A stretch of 64,000 bases of DNA, taken from contig JALFNK010000001.1 of assembly GCA_022782405.1 (NCBI GenBank), positions 1-64,000 on the forward strand, given 5' to 3'. The notes under the pieces are model-generated. The model had not been told where the DNA came from, ran no database searches, and saw only the letters and a list, made by a program, of their open reading frames with translations. The stretch is from Alistipes sp. GTDB lineage: Bacteria; Bacteroidota; Bacteroidia; Bacteroidales; Rikenellaceae. Of this stretch, positions 31,967-39,852 are shown in pieces; position 1 is the first letter of the stretch, and every line of letters begins with the position of its first letter. The position numbers and the translations under genes are program-made.

Positions 31967-32608
31967 TCAGTTAGCTGTTGCCGAGGTATATTCCCTGCGT
32001 ACGGCCCGTTCGATGTCGGCCGCAGGGTAGAGCGCCCGATAGGCTTCCGTAAGATCGACCTCCAGTACGGTCTTCCGCACATTGGTTCCGTCGTTGTAGG
32101 AGCTGATCGTGCAGACGTAGTCCTCTTCGTCGAAGAGGATCTCGAACTCACTCTTGCCGGGGTCTTTGCCGAACACGCCTGTTACGGCTTCCGCCTCGGG
32201 GGTTCGGACGATGCGGGCGCGCCCTCCGTTGTATTGCGAGAAATAGAGGGTGTAACCGCCGCCCGCCTGTACGGGAGCTGCCGCAACGATCGCCTCTTCG
32301 ATCTCCCTGACGAGCGGATTCTCTTCCGTGCTTCCGCCGTCGCTGCCGCCTCCTGTGTCGTCGTTGACGTCCGTCGTTCCGGACTCACTTCTGGAAATGC
32401 TTCCGCTTCCTTCCGATCCGTCATCGGTGGCGGTCCCTTCGTCCAAGCCCGTATCGCTTCCTCCTTCAGCCGTTTCCTGCAGGGTAACCTCGGCCTCGAC
32501 CTTGACGACGGGATACCGGGCCGTATAGAAGACGCTCGTTTCCGTCTCGCCGCATCCGGCAAGGAGCAGCACCGCCAGCAAAAGAAGTGATCTTGTCATC
32601 GTTGTCAT
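31967..32608 (-). CDS. Hypothetical lipoprotein with acidic low-complexity linker
   Basis: 213 residues with lipobox LLLAG-C19. Residues about 40-105 are a Ser/Gly/Asp/Glu/Thr-rich linker (repeats such as SGSIS, TDDGSEG, GGGSDGG); the C-terminal half is a globular domain with YTLYFSQYNGGRARIV and FEILFDEEDYVCTISSY. I do not recognise the family. The ATG at 32608 overlaps the stop of the LUD gene by 4 nt (ATGA type), so it is translated with that gene. It probably sits at the inner or outer membrane facing the periplasm; the linker may span the space to the globular domain. Confidence 0.65.
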   Translation of the reverse strand: MTTMTRSLLLLAVLLLAGCGETETSVFYTARYPVVKVEAEVTLQETAEGGSDTGLDEGTATDDGSEGSGSISRSESGTTDVNDDTGGGSDGGSTEENPLVREIEEAIVAAAPVQAGGGYTLYFSQYNGGRARIVRTPEAEAVTGVFGKDPGKSEFEILFDEEDYVCTISSYNDGTNVRKTVLEVDLTEAYRALYPAADIERAVRREYTSATAN

Positions 32609-33264
32609 AATCCCAGTTCTTTGTCTATGAGCAGGACCAGAATGCGGCCCTTGGGATGGCACCGCAACATTTCCATCCGGGTATTGCAGATGCGGTCCGG
32701 GGAGTTGCAGTCCATGCAGACGCCGGTTTTGGCGCATGGTGTCCGGAATCCTTCATGGCGGGCGATATTCTGCGGGGCGGCAATCCGTCGGATACGCTCT
32801 TCGGCCTCTTCGCGGTTTCCGACGATCTTGTTGCTTCCGGCGACGAGCACCACCTTGCGGGGCCCGAAGGCTACGGGGGCGATGCGGTTTCCGACCATGT
32901 CGAGCCAGTGGAGCGTACCTTGCATGGTTACGGCGTTTATTCCCGTGATGAAGAGGTCGGACATGAGGGCCTTGCGCCGTATTTCGAGCCGTTCGGGTCG
33001 GGGCATCGAGGCGTCGAAACCGTCGAGCAGCGTCCAGCGCGGATCGTTGCGCAGCCATTCGATGATTCCCGTGGCGCGCATCGTCATCGAGTCGCCGAAC
33101 GAGACCAGTTGCGGCATTTCGGCCTCCGCAACGTCGCGCATCCGTTCGAACGCCTCCTTCTCGTCCCGTACGACCTCCGCTTCGAATCCGTGGCGGCGCA
33201 GCATTGAGGCGCATGCCTCAAGCCGTTCCGCCTGCGTCGTGTTTATTGTCTGTTTCGTTTCCAT
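32605..33264 (-). CDS. LUD-domain protein (LutC/YkgG-like)
   Basis: 219 residues from METKQT; a start 10 codons upstream (33294) is also open. It matches the LUD domain of lactate-utilisation proteins: EMPQLVSFGDSMTMRATGI, SDLFITGINAVTMQGTLHWLDMVGNRIAPVAFGPRKVVLVAGSNKIV and the cysteine-bearing TPCAKTGVCMDCNSPDRICN. The single-domain form with the Cys cluster is widespread in Bacteroidales, separate from lutA/lutB, which are not present here. A redox role is likely but the substrate is unproven. It overlaps the downstream lipoprotein gene and follows the acetyltransferase by 56 nt. Confidence 0.8.
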   Translation of the reverse strand: METKQTINTTQAERLEACASMLRRHGFEAEVVRDEKEAFERMRDVAEAEMPQLVSFGDSMTMRATGIIEWLRNDPRWTLLDGFDASMPRPERLEIRRKALMSDLFITGINAVTMQGTLHWLDMVGNRIAPVAFGPRKVVLVAGSNKIVGNREEAEERIRRIAAPQNIARHEGFRTPCAKTGVCMDCNSPDRICNTRMEMLRCHPKGRILVLLIDKELGL

Positions 33265-33319
33265 GCTTTCGTCCAGTTTGTTTCCGTTTGGCATAAGCGG
33301 CCGACGGCGGGTCGGCCCG

Positions 33320-33874
33320 TTATCGGAGGCGGCGTTTCACGACGGCGGGATTTCCCGCTGCGAGCGAATCCTCCGGAATGTCGTGTACGACGACGCTTCC
33401 CGCGGCGATGATCGAGCGGGCGCCGATCCGAACCCCCGGACAGACGATCACGCCACCGCCGAGCCAGCAGTCCTCGCCGATCTCGATCCGCAGGGCGCGT
33501 TCGACGGGCTTGCGCCGTTCGACATAGTCGATCGGGTGCTGGGGGGTGTATAGCTGACAGTTCGGCCCGATGAGCGTATGGTCGCCGATCGTGATTCCTC
33601 CGCCGTCGAGGAAGGTGCAGTTGTAGTTGATCACGACGCCCTCGCCCAGACGGATGCGGAATCCGAAGTCGCAGAAAAAGGGAGCGATGAGGAATGTCGA
33701 GTCGGGGACTCCGGGAATCAGTTCGCGCAGTGCGGCCCGATAGGCCTCCTGATTGCGATAGGGGGTTCCGTTGAGGCGTTCGATCCGCTCATGCGCCTTG
33801 AAGTTGAGCTCCAGCGATTCGGGGTCGCTGTAGTCGTAGAGTTCTCCGGCGAGCATCTTTTCCACTTCGGTCAT
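33320..33874 (-). CDS. Sugar O-acetyltransferase, Maa/LacA-type hexapeptide family
   Basis: 184 residues. N-terminal maltose-acetyltransferase domain (MTEVEKMLAGELYDYSDPESLELNFKAHERI), then left-handed beta-helix hexapeptide repeats (VVINYNCTFLDGGGITIGDHTLIGPNCQLYT) and the coenzyme A-binding end GGGVIVCPGVRIGARSIIAAGSVV, AGNPAVVKRRLR. The catalytic His is in YTPQHPID. The enzyme transfers acetyl from acetyl-CoA to a sugar hydroxyl, perhaps as detoxification. The start at 33874 gives the family's usual beginning; the frame is open further upstream inside rseP. rseP ends 7 nt upstream. Confidence 0.9.
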   Translation of the reverse strand: MTEVEKMLAGELYDYSDPESLELNFKAHERIERLNGTPYRNQEAYRAALRELIPGVPDSTFLIAPFFCDFGFRIRLGEGVVINYNCTFLDGGGITIGDHTLIGPNCQLYTPQHPIDYVERRKPVERALRIEIGEDCWLGGGVIVCPGVRIGARSIIAAGSVVVHDIPEDSLAAGNPAVVKRRLR

Positions 33875-33881
33875 GGCCTTG

Positions 33882-35201
33882 CTATTTGATGAAGAATCGG
33901 TATATGTCGTTTCCGTTGGCGTAGAGGAGCAGCATGAGCAGGATGAACATGCCGACATACTGGGCTATTTCGAGGACCTTTTCGCTCACCTTGCGGCGGG
34001 TGATCATCTCCCAGAAGGTGAATATGGCGTGCCCGCCGTCAAGTCCCGGAATGGGGATGATGTTCATCACGGCGAGGATGATCGAGAGAAAAGCCGTTTT
34101 GATCCAGAAATCCTGCCAGTTCCATTCCGAGGGGAAGATGCTGCCTATGGCGATGAATCCGCCGAGCTCTTCGTACATCTTCGTTTTGGGCTGTACGATG
34201 AGTTTGATCTGCTCCCAGTAGGAGGATAGCATCTCTCCGGTGCGATGTATTCCGGCAGGAATGGATTCCCCAAAGGAGTACTTTTGGGTGCGGGGAGTAT
34301 AGATTTTGCTCCGGGTCATGACGCCGATCATCCCTTCGTCGGATACGGGAAGGGCGATCTGCAGCAGGTTGTCCCCGCGCAGCACCTCGAGCCGTACGCT
34401 GTCTCCGGCCTTCGAGGCGATGTATTTCTGATATTCGGGGAATTCGGCGTTGCGGAGTTCGTCCACGGCGCGGATTTCGTCTCCGGGGCGCAGCGCGGCT
34501 ATTGCCGCCGCCGAGGTCGTGCTGTCCACGATGAAGGGGTAACGCAATGCGAGGAAGCCTTCATAGCCCTTCTCCTGACGCATGGCGATCAGGGCGTCGA
34601 GCGGGAGCGTGAGCTCTGTTTCGGCGCCGTTGCGCAGGACGCGGACGTTGCGGTCTCCCTCGGTGATGAGCAGTGCCGTTACGATATCCTGAATCTTTTC
34701 CACGGGTTGCCCGTCGATCGTGAGGATGCGGTCTCCGTCATGGAACCCGAGCTTGTGTGCCGCCTCGTTGAAGTTGTACCCCCAGCGGGCGTCCTCGTTG
34801 GCAAGGTAGGTGTCGCCCCAGGTGTAGCAGATGCCGCAGTAGATGACGATGGCCAGCAGGACATTCATCACCACACCGGCGATCATGACCAGAAAACGCT
34901 GCCATGCGGGTTTCGCGCGGAATTCATCGGGCTTCGGGGCCTGTTTCATCTGCTCCTTGTCCATCGATTCGTCGATCATGCCGGCGATCTTGACATAACC
35001 GCCCAGCGGCAGCCATCCCAGGCCGTATTCGGTATCCTTGTGCCGGAATTTGAAGAGCGAGAACCAGGGGTCGAAGAAGATGTAGAACTTCTCGACGCGG
35101 ATGTGAAATATGCGGGCCATGAAGAAGTGCCCGAGTTCGTGGATTCCCACCAGGATGGTGAAGCAGAGGAAGAACTGAAGAATTTTGATTACGAGATCCA
35201 T
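33882..35201 (-). CDS. rseP: Site-2 intramembrane zinc protease RseP
   Basis: 439 residues. First membrane helix with the zinc motif HELGH (about residues 21-25), GWLPLGGYVKI after it, two PDZ domains between the membrane helices (about 130-215 and 225-300; GFHDGDRILTIDGQPV, ALRPGDEIRAVDEL), and the third zinc ligand in NIIPIPGLDGGHAIF followed by the last helices. RseP cleaves anti-sigma factors and remnant signal peptides inside the membrane. It lies 22 nt after dxr, an arrangement conserved in Bacteroidetes, and 7 nt before the acetyltransferase. Confidence 0.95.
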   Translation of the reverse strand: MDLVIKILQFFLCFTILVGIHELGHFFMARIFHIRVEKFYIFFDPWFSLFKFRHKDTEYGLGWLPLGGYVKIAGMIDESMDKEQMKQAPKPDEFRAKPAWQRFLVMIAGVVMNVLLAIVIYCGICYTWGDTYLANEDARWGYNFNEAAHKLGFHDGDRILTIDGQPVEKIQDIVTALLITEGDRNVRVLRNGAETELTLPLDALIAMRQEKGYEGFLALRYPFIVDSTTSAAAIAALRPGDEIRAVDELRNAEFPEYQKYIASKAGDSVRLEVLRGDNLLQIALPVSDEGMIGVMTRSKIYTPRTQKYSFGESIPAGIHRTGEMLSSYWEQIKLIVQPKTKMYEELGGFIAIGSIFPSEWNWQDFWIKTAFLSIILAVMNIIPIPGLDGGHAIFTFWEMITRRKVSEKVLEIAQYVGMFILLMLLLYANGNDIYRFFIK

Positions 35202-35223
35202 TGTCGTTTCGCAATGTCGGGTG

Positions 35224-36375
35224 TTACAGATTCAGATATTCGGCGGCGCGCATGCGGGCTTCCGCATCCGCCCGGGCGTAGTCGTCGAGCGAGGGTTGCG
35301 GGGCGAATTCCGCCGTTTCGAGCGTATGTTCGATCGTGCGGACGATATCGAGCCACGCGCATTTTTCGTGCAGAAAGGCGCCTACGGCCACTTCGTTCGC
35401 TCCGTTCATCGTGCAGGCCGCCGTGCCGCCGCGCCGCAGGCAGTCGTAGGCGATACCCAATGCGGGGTACTTTTCGTGGTCCACGGCGGCGAACGTAAGC
35501 TGCGGATGGGCCATGAAATCGAAGCGCTCGCCGTGTCTGCGGGCCCGTTCGGGATACATCAGCGCGTAGCTGATGGGCATGCGCATGTCGGGCGTGCCGA
35601 GCTGGGCCTTGATGGCGCCGTCCTCGAATTCGACCATCGAGTGGATGATCGACTGGGGGTGCATCACGACGTCGATCCGTTCGGCGGGTGTTCCGAAAAG
35701 CCAATGGGCCTCGATGACCTCGAAACCCTTGTTTACGAGTGTCGAGGAGTCGATCGTGATCTTGGCGCCCATCTGCCATTGGGGATGCCGCAGAGCCTGC
35801 TCCGCGGTAACGTTCCCGAGCGCCTCGCGCGGAAGGTCGCGGAAAGCCCCTCCGCTGCAGGTGATGATCAGGCGTCGTACGGGAGCCTGCTCGCCCGTGA
35901 GGCATTGGAAGATGGCCGAGTGCTCCGAGTCGATCGGGAGAATCGGGGCCCTTCGTTCGCGCGCCAGAGGCATGATGAGGGCTCCGGCGACGACGAGCGA
36001 CTCCTTGTTGGCCAGGGCGAGTTTCTTTCCAGCCTCGATGGCCGCCACCGAAGGGGCCAGCCCGGCATACCCCACCAGGGCGTTTACGACCACCTCCGTG
36101 CCGCGTGCCGCAGCGATCTGCGCCACGGCGGATGTTCCGGCGAATACTTTGGTATCCGTGTCTTTCAGGGCCTCGCAGAGCGGGGTGTAGTATTTTTCGT
36201 CTGCGATGACCACCGTGTCGGCGTCGAATTCCCGTGCCTGTTCGGCAAGTCGTTCCCAACGGTTGTTGGCCGTCAGAATGCGGGCTTCGAAACGTTCGGG
36301 GTTTTCGCGGACGATGTCGAGGGTCTGTTCTCCGATGGATCCTGTCGATCCGAGTATGGCGAGACGTTGTTTCAT
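35224..36375 (-). CDS. dxr: 1-deoxy-D-xylulose 5-phosphate reductoisomerase
   Basis: 383 residues. It converts DXP to 2-C-methylerythritol 4-phosphate with NADPH, the committed step of the non-mevalonate isoprenoid pathway. Visible: NADPH loop LGSTGSIGEQTLD (8-20), LALANKESLVVAG, catalytic-site PIDSEHSAIFQCL, SGGAFRDLP, TIDSSTLVNKGFEVIEAHWLF, HPQSIIHSMVEFEDGA and the C-terminal NGANEVAV. It starts 2 nt after the stop of the LytM-like gene and is followed by rseP, forming the usual Bacteroidetes M23-dxr-rseP block. Confidence 0.96.
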   Translation of the reverse strand: MKQRLAILGSTGSIGEQTLDIVRENPERFEARILTANNRWERLAEQAREFDADTVVIADEKYYTPLCEALKDTDTKVFAGTSAVAQIAAARGTEVVVNALVGYAGLAPSVAAIEAGKKLALANKESLVVAGALIMPLARERRAPILPIDSEHSAIFQCLTGEQAPVRRLIITCSGGAFRDLPREALGNVTAEQALRHPQWQMGAKITIDSSTLVNKGFEVIEAHWLFGTPAERIDVVMHPQSIIHSMVEFEDGAIKAQLGTPDMRMPISYALMYPERARRHGERFDFMAHPQLTFAAVDHEKYPALGIAYDCLRRGGTAACTMNGANEVAVGAFLHEKCAWLDIVRTIEHTLETAEFAPQPSLDDYARADAEARMRAAEYLNL

Positions 36376-36377
36376 GG

Positions 36378-37247
36378 TCAGAATACGATGTAGCTCTCCG
36401 GATCCACGGGTTTTCCGTTGTTCCACAGTTCGAACTCGAACATCGGGACTTCTCCGTGCTCGGCTTCGGCATTGTAGCCGATGAGCTCTCCGGCGCGGAG
36501 TTTCTGCCCCGGTACGACGAGCGACTGCGAGAGGCAGCGGTAGATCGACAGCATGCCTCCGGCGTGCTGCATGGTTACGGTATAGCCGCGTTCGGGGGTC
36601 CAGATGCTCTGAACCACGGTTCCTCCGTCCACGGCGGCGATGCGGTCCGTTGCGGCGGCGGCGATCTTCACGCCGAACCGGCTCTGCCCGATGTCGAAAT
36701 GTTCGGTGATGATTCCCTCGACGGGTTTCATCAGTTCGATCGATTCCCGTATCTGCCTGCGCGACGCGCAGGCATTTCCCGCCAGCGAATAGGGACCGTC
36801 GCCCTCCATCTGTGCCCGCAGCAGGGAGTCTTCGGCCGAAGGCATGACGAGCACCTTGCTGGCTCGTGTCGAGTCGGATGCCGGGAGCGAACGGGCCACA
36901 GGGGTATTCCCTTCGAGGATCATGGCGATGTTCTCGTTGTAGGTCATCATATCGTTCATCATACGCTCCATCGAGTCGAGACGTATGATGTTCTGAATGA
37001 GGCTTTCGCGGGACTTGTCCGCCTCCGTGCGGTATCCGGGCAGGAACTCCAGTACGGGGGTGTATGCCACGAGCGTAAGTATGAGGATGAAGAGCAGCAG
37101 CACGAAGGCCACCGCACCGGCCATCAGGCTTGCGGGCGATATGTGCACATGCCACTCCTCGCTGTTGTCCGTGGCATTGAGCATGTTGAAGCGGCGTTTG
37201 CGGAACAGGCCGCGCCACCATGCCCGGATGGATTGTAGCGTTTTCAT
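36378..37247 (-). CDS. LytM/M23-like protein with lost zinc ligands
   Basis: 289 residues: short basic cytoplasmic N terminus, one membrane helix (about 41-62), a coiled segment (about 75-110) and a C-terminal LytM fold (about 180-289). In active M23 peptidases the sequence is H.GVD and HLHFE; here the equivalents are R190-FGV-K194 and M269-FE-F272, so both elements have lost their zinc ligands. The fold itself is kept (KIAAAATDRIAAVDGGTVVQSIWTPERGYTVTMQHAGG, LRAGELIGYN, FEFELWNNGKPVDP). This resembles EnvC/NlpD-type regulators, which activate amidases without cutting themselves. Orthologous genes before dxr are common in the group; how many are degenerate is not known to me. Confidence 0.85.
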   Translation of the reverse strand: MKTLQSIRAWWRGLFRKRRFNMLNATDNSEEWHVHISPASLMAGAVAFVLLLFILILTLVAYTPVLEFLPGYRTEADKSRESLIQNIIRLDSMERMMNDMMTYNENIAMILEGNTPVARSLPASDSTRASKVLVMPSAEDSLLRAQMEGDGPYSLAGNACASRRQIRESIELMKPVEGIITEHFDIGQSRFGVKIAAAATDRIAAVDGGTVVQSIWTPERGYTVTMQHAGGMLSIYRCLSQSLVVPGQKLRAGELIGYNAEAEHGEVPMFEFELWNNGKPVDPESYIVF

Positions 37248-37273
37248 CGTTCGGAGACGTTAGCGTTAGCCTA

Positions 37274-37304
37274 CAAAGATAGTACAAGCGTCGCGGACTG
37301 CCAA
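37274..37304 (-). promoter_or_regulatory. Promoter of the LytM-dxr-rseP cluster
   Basis: On the minus strand TTG (37304-37302), 20 nt, TATCTTTG (37281-37274), 26 nt before the LytM-like start codon. Consensus elements. Confidence 0.7.
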
Positions 37305-37389
37305 ATTTTCTTTCGGAAGCCTTCACGGGCGGATGCGTTTCCGCCTGCGGGACGGGATTCGGGCCGGAGATATTTTCCGATCCGAAAGG

Positions 37390-37420
37390 TTTGTTCGTCG
37401 CGCTATTTTCCCTATCTTTG
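37390..37420 (+). promoter_or_regulatory. Promoter of the nucleotidyltransferase gene
   Basis: TTTG (37390-37393), 19 nt, TATCTTTG (37413-37420), 44 nt before the start codon. A perfect consensus pair. Confidence 0.75.
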
Positions 37421-37464
37421 TCGGACCTTACAGGGACATCAACGTTCAAACAAACGATAAAAGT

Positions 37465-38376
37465 ATGGTACAACCTACACTTCTCGTACTCGCCGCGGGC
37501 ATGGGATCCCGCTACGGGTCGCTCAAGCAGATGGACGGCGTCGGCCCGAACAACGAGGCCATTATCGACTATTCGGTCTATGATGCCATCCGGGCCGGTT
37601 TCGGCAAGGTGGTCTTCGTCATCCGCCATTCGTTCGCCAAGGAGTTCCAGGAGGTCTTCTCCGCGGAGCGATTCGGCGGTCGCATCGCCGTGGAGTATGT
37701 CTTCCAGGAGCTGGAGTACCTTCCGGAGGGTCTCGCCGTTCCCGAGGGACGGGTGAAACCGTGGGGTACGAACCATGCTCTGATGATGGCCGCCGATGCG
37801 GTCCGCGAGCCGTTCGCCGTGATCAATGCCGACGACTTCTACGGTGCCGAGGCCTACGAGACGATCGGCGCCTACCTCAAGGAGCTGGGCGGAAGCCGTG
37901 GCCGCTACTGCATGGTGGCCTATGACCTGAACAAGACGCTTTCGGACAACGGTACCGTTTCGCGCGGCGTCTGCGGCGTCGATGCCGAGGGCAACCTCAC
38001 CTCGATGGTCGAGCGTACGCAGATCGAGCGCATGCCCGACGGGCGGATTGTCTTCCACGACGGGGGCGCCGACGAGCAGCTGGCCGAGGATACGCCGGTA
38101 TCGATGAATCTCTTTGGATTCACGCCCGATTATTTCGCCCATTCGAAGGCCTATTTTGCCGAGTGGTATGCCCAGAACAGCGGCAACCTGAAGGCCGAGT
38201 TCTACATCCCGACGATGGTGAACAAACTGATCGGCGACGGCGAGGCTTCGCTGCGTGTGCTGCGTTCCGCGGCCCAGTGGCACGGTGTAACCTATAAGGA
38301 GGACAAGCCGGCGCTCATGGCCGCCATCGAGCGGATGATTGCCGAGGGCCGCTACCCGCGCAACCTCTGGAAATAG
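37465..38376 (+). CDS. NDP-sugar nucleotidyltransferase family protein
   Basis: 303 residues. The start LLVLAAGMGSRYGSLKQMDGVGPN is the nucleotide-binding loop of sugar-nucleotidyltransferases (LAAG.G.R.G..K), with AVINADDFYGAEAYE carrying the metal-binding Asp pair and TNHALMMAADAV contacting the base. The second half (GVCGVDAEGNLTSMVERTQIERM, FYIPTMVNKLI) is typical of a Bacteroidetes/Firmicutes subfamily annotated only as nucleotidyltransferase. The sugar phosphate is unknown. ATG 37465 is the first Met after the promoter in frame with homology. The gene is monocistronic. Confidence 0.85.
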   Translation: MVQPTLLVLAAGMGSRYGSLKQMDGVGPNNEAIIDYSVYDAIRAGFGKVVFVIRHSFAKEFQEVFSAERFGGRIAVEYVFQELEYLPEGLAVPEGRVKPWGTNHALMMAADAVREPFAVINADDFYGAEAYETIGAYLKELGGSRGRYCMVAYDLNKTLSDNGTVSRGVCGVDAEGNLTSMVERTQIERMPDGRIVFHDGGADEQLAEDTPVSMNLFGFTPDYFAHSKAYFAEWYAQNSGNLKAEFYIPTMVNKLIGDGEASLRVLRSAAQWHGVTYKEDKPALMAAIERMIAEGRYPRNLWK

Positions 38377-38397
38377 GGTGGTGCACCCGTAACCGAT

Positions 38398-38434
38398 GCC
38401 GGATTCCGCCGTTGTGCGGGGTCCGGCTTTTTTT
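38398..38434 (+). terminator. Terminator of the nucleotidyltransferase gene
   Basis: GCCGGA-TT-CCGC (38398-38409), loop, GCGG-GG-TCCGGC (38416-38427), then seven T. Intrinsic terminator with a small internal loop. Confidence 0.8.
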
Positions 38435-38469
38435 GTCGATGCGGCATGCCGTCCGGAGTATTCGGGCCG

Positions 38470-38498
38470 TTTGTTTTCCCGAAAAAATCGTATCTTTG
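38470..38498 (+). promoter_or_regulatory. Promoter of the GH13/barrel operon
   Basis: TTTG (38470-38473), 17 nt, TATCTTTG (38491-38498). Consensus boxes with a slightly short spacer, 44 nt before the start codon. Confidence 0.6.
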
Positions 38499-38542
38499 TT
38501 CTCCGAATCCGGCCCCGGCCCGTTTCACAAAACCCGAAGACG

Positions 38543-39829
38543 ATGAATCAGCATCCCGAATGGAGTTACCGCGCTGTGCTTTATGAGATGAACGTGCGGC
38601 AGCTCACACCCGAAGGCACGTTGCGTGCCGCCGCCTCGAAACTCTCCATCCTGCACGATCTGGGTATCGATGCCGTGTGGCTGATGCCCGTCTATCCGAT
38701 CGGCGAGGAGCAGCGCAAGGGGTCGTTGGGTTCCTACTATTCGATCCGCGACTACCGGGCGATCAACCCCGAACTGGGAACGATGGAGGATTTCGATGCG
38801 TTCGTCGCCGAAGCGCACCGCCTGGGGCTGAAGGTGCTCCTGGACTGGGTCGCCAACCACACCTCGCGCGACGCGCGATGGATCACCGAATCGCCCGCCT
38901 CGTGGTATGAACGCGACGATGCGGGGGCTCCCGCCGTGCCGTGGGACTGGACCGATACGGCAAAGCTCAACTATGCGAACCGCGAGGTCTGGGAAGCCCA
39001 GGCCGCGGCCATGGAGTTCTGGGTTGCGGAACACCGTATCGACGGTTTCCGCTGCGACATGGCGATGCTCGTACCCATCGAATTCTGGCAGCAGACGGCA
39101 GCCCGCCTGCGGCGGGTGAAGCCCGATCTCTTCCTGCTTGCCGAAGCCGAAGCGACGAATCTTTTCGACGGCGGGACGTTCGATGCCTGCTACGGCTGGG
39201 AGATGCACCATCTGTTGTGCGACGTGGCGCAGCAGCGCGTGCGCGTTACGGCGCTGCGCGACTGGCTTTATGCCGATCGCGGACGCTATCCCCGGACGGC
39301 CATGCGTCTGGCCTTCACTTCGAATCACGACGAAAACTCCTGGAGCGGCTCGGAATTCACGCGTCTGGGAGCTGCGCGGAGCATCATGACGGCCTTCACG
39401 TTCGTCGTGCCGTGCGGACTTCCGCTCATCTATACGGGCCAGGAGATCGGCTACGACCACTCCTTCGCCTTCTTCGACCGCGATCCGATTCCCGCGTCGC
39501 TCTACCGGCCCAACGCCTATACGGAGTTTTACCGCCACCTCACGGCGCTGCACCATGCCCATCCGGCCCTTGCTGCGGGCGGCCGCGGGGGAGACATGGT
39601 CGAGATCCGCAACAATGCCGAGGATTGCCTGATGACCTTCGTGCGCGAGGCGGAGGGCAACCAGGTGGTCTGTATCATGAACCTCTCGCCGTACGCCATC
39701 CATGCCGATTACTATACGGGCATCTATGCCGGTCTCTATACCGATGCCATGAGCGGCATGCCTTACGAATTGCGGGGGCGTGTCGAGGAGGATATGTCGC
39801 CGTGGAGTTTCCGGATACTCACCCGATAG
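38543..39829 (+). CDS. Alpha-amylase family glycosidase (GH13), cytoplasmic
   Basis: 428 residues without signal peptide. The four GH13 regions are present: I DWVANHTS (101-108), II GFRCDMAM with nucleophile Asp172, III LLAEAEA with acid/base Glu201, IV FTSNHDENS with Asp263. The start SYRAVLYEMNVRQLTPEGTL and DAVWLMPVYPIGEEQRKGSLGSYYS are usual in this family. It hydrolyses or transfers alpha-glucosidic bonds; being cytoplasmic it probably acts on short maltodextrins or glycogen rather than external starch. The frame is open upstream of 38543 but the promoter lies there. The outer-membrane barrel gene follows after 23 nt. Confidence 0.9.
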   Translation: MNQHPEWSYRAVLYEMNVRQLTPEGTLRAAASKLSILHDLGIDAVWLMPVYPIGEEQRKGSLGSYYSIRDYRAINPELGTMEDFDAFVAEAHRLGLKVLLDWVANHTSRDARWITESPASWYERDDAGAPAVPWDWTDTAKLNYANREVWEAQAAAMEFWVAEHRIDGFRCDMAMLVPIEFWQQTAARLRRVKPDLFLLAEAEATNLFDGGTFDACYGWEMHHLLCDVAQQRVRVTALRDWLYADRGRYPRTAMRLAFTSNHDENSWSGSEFTRLGAARSIMTAFTFVVPCGLPLIYTGQEIGYDHSFAFFDRDPIPASLYRPNAYTEFYRHLTALHHAHPALAAGGRGGDMVEIRNNAEDCLMTFVREAEGNQVVCIMNLSPYAIHADYYTGIYAGLYTDAMSGMPYELRGRVEEDMSPWSFRILTR

Positions 39830-39852
39830 TTCGCCCCGAATGTCCTTTCCCC

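Noticed and set aside
35224..38283. 1019-codon minus-strand frame reading from the nucleotidyltransferase region into dxr
   Set aside because: Only its last 383 codons are dxr; the rest is antisense to the nucleotidyltransferase gene and crosses promoter sequences.
38941..39852. Upstream extension of the barrel protein to 1111 residues
   Set aside because: This part is a frame-shifted shadow of the GH13 gene; the signal peptide at 39853 marks the true start.
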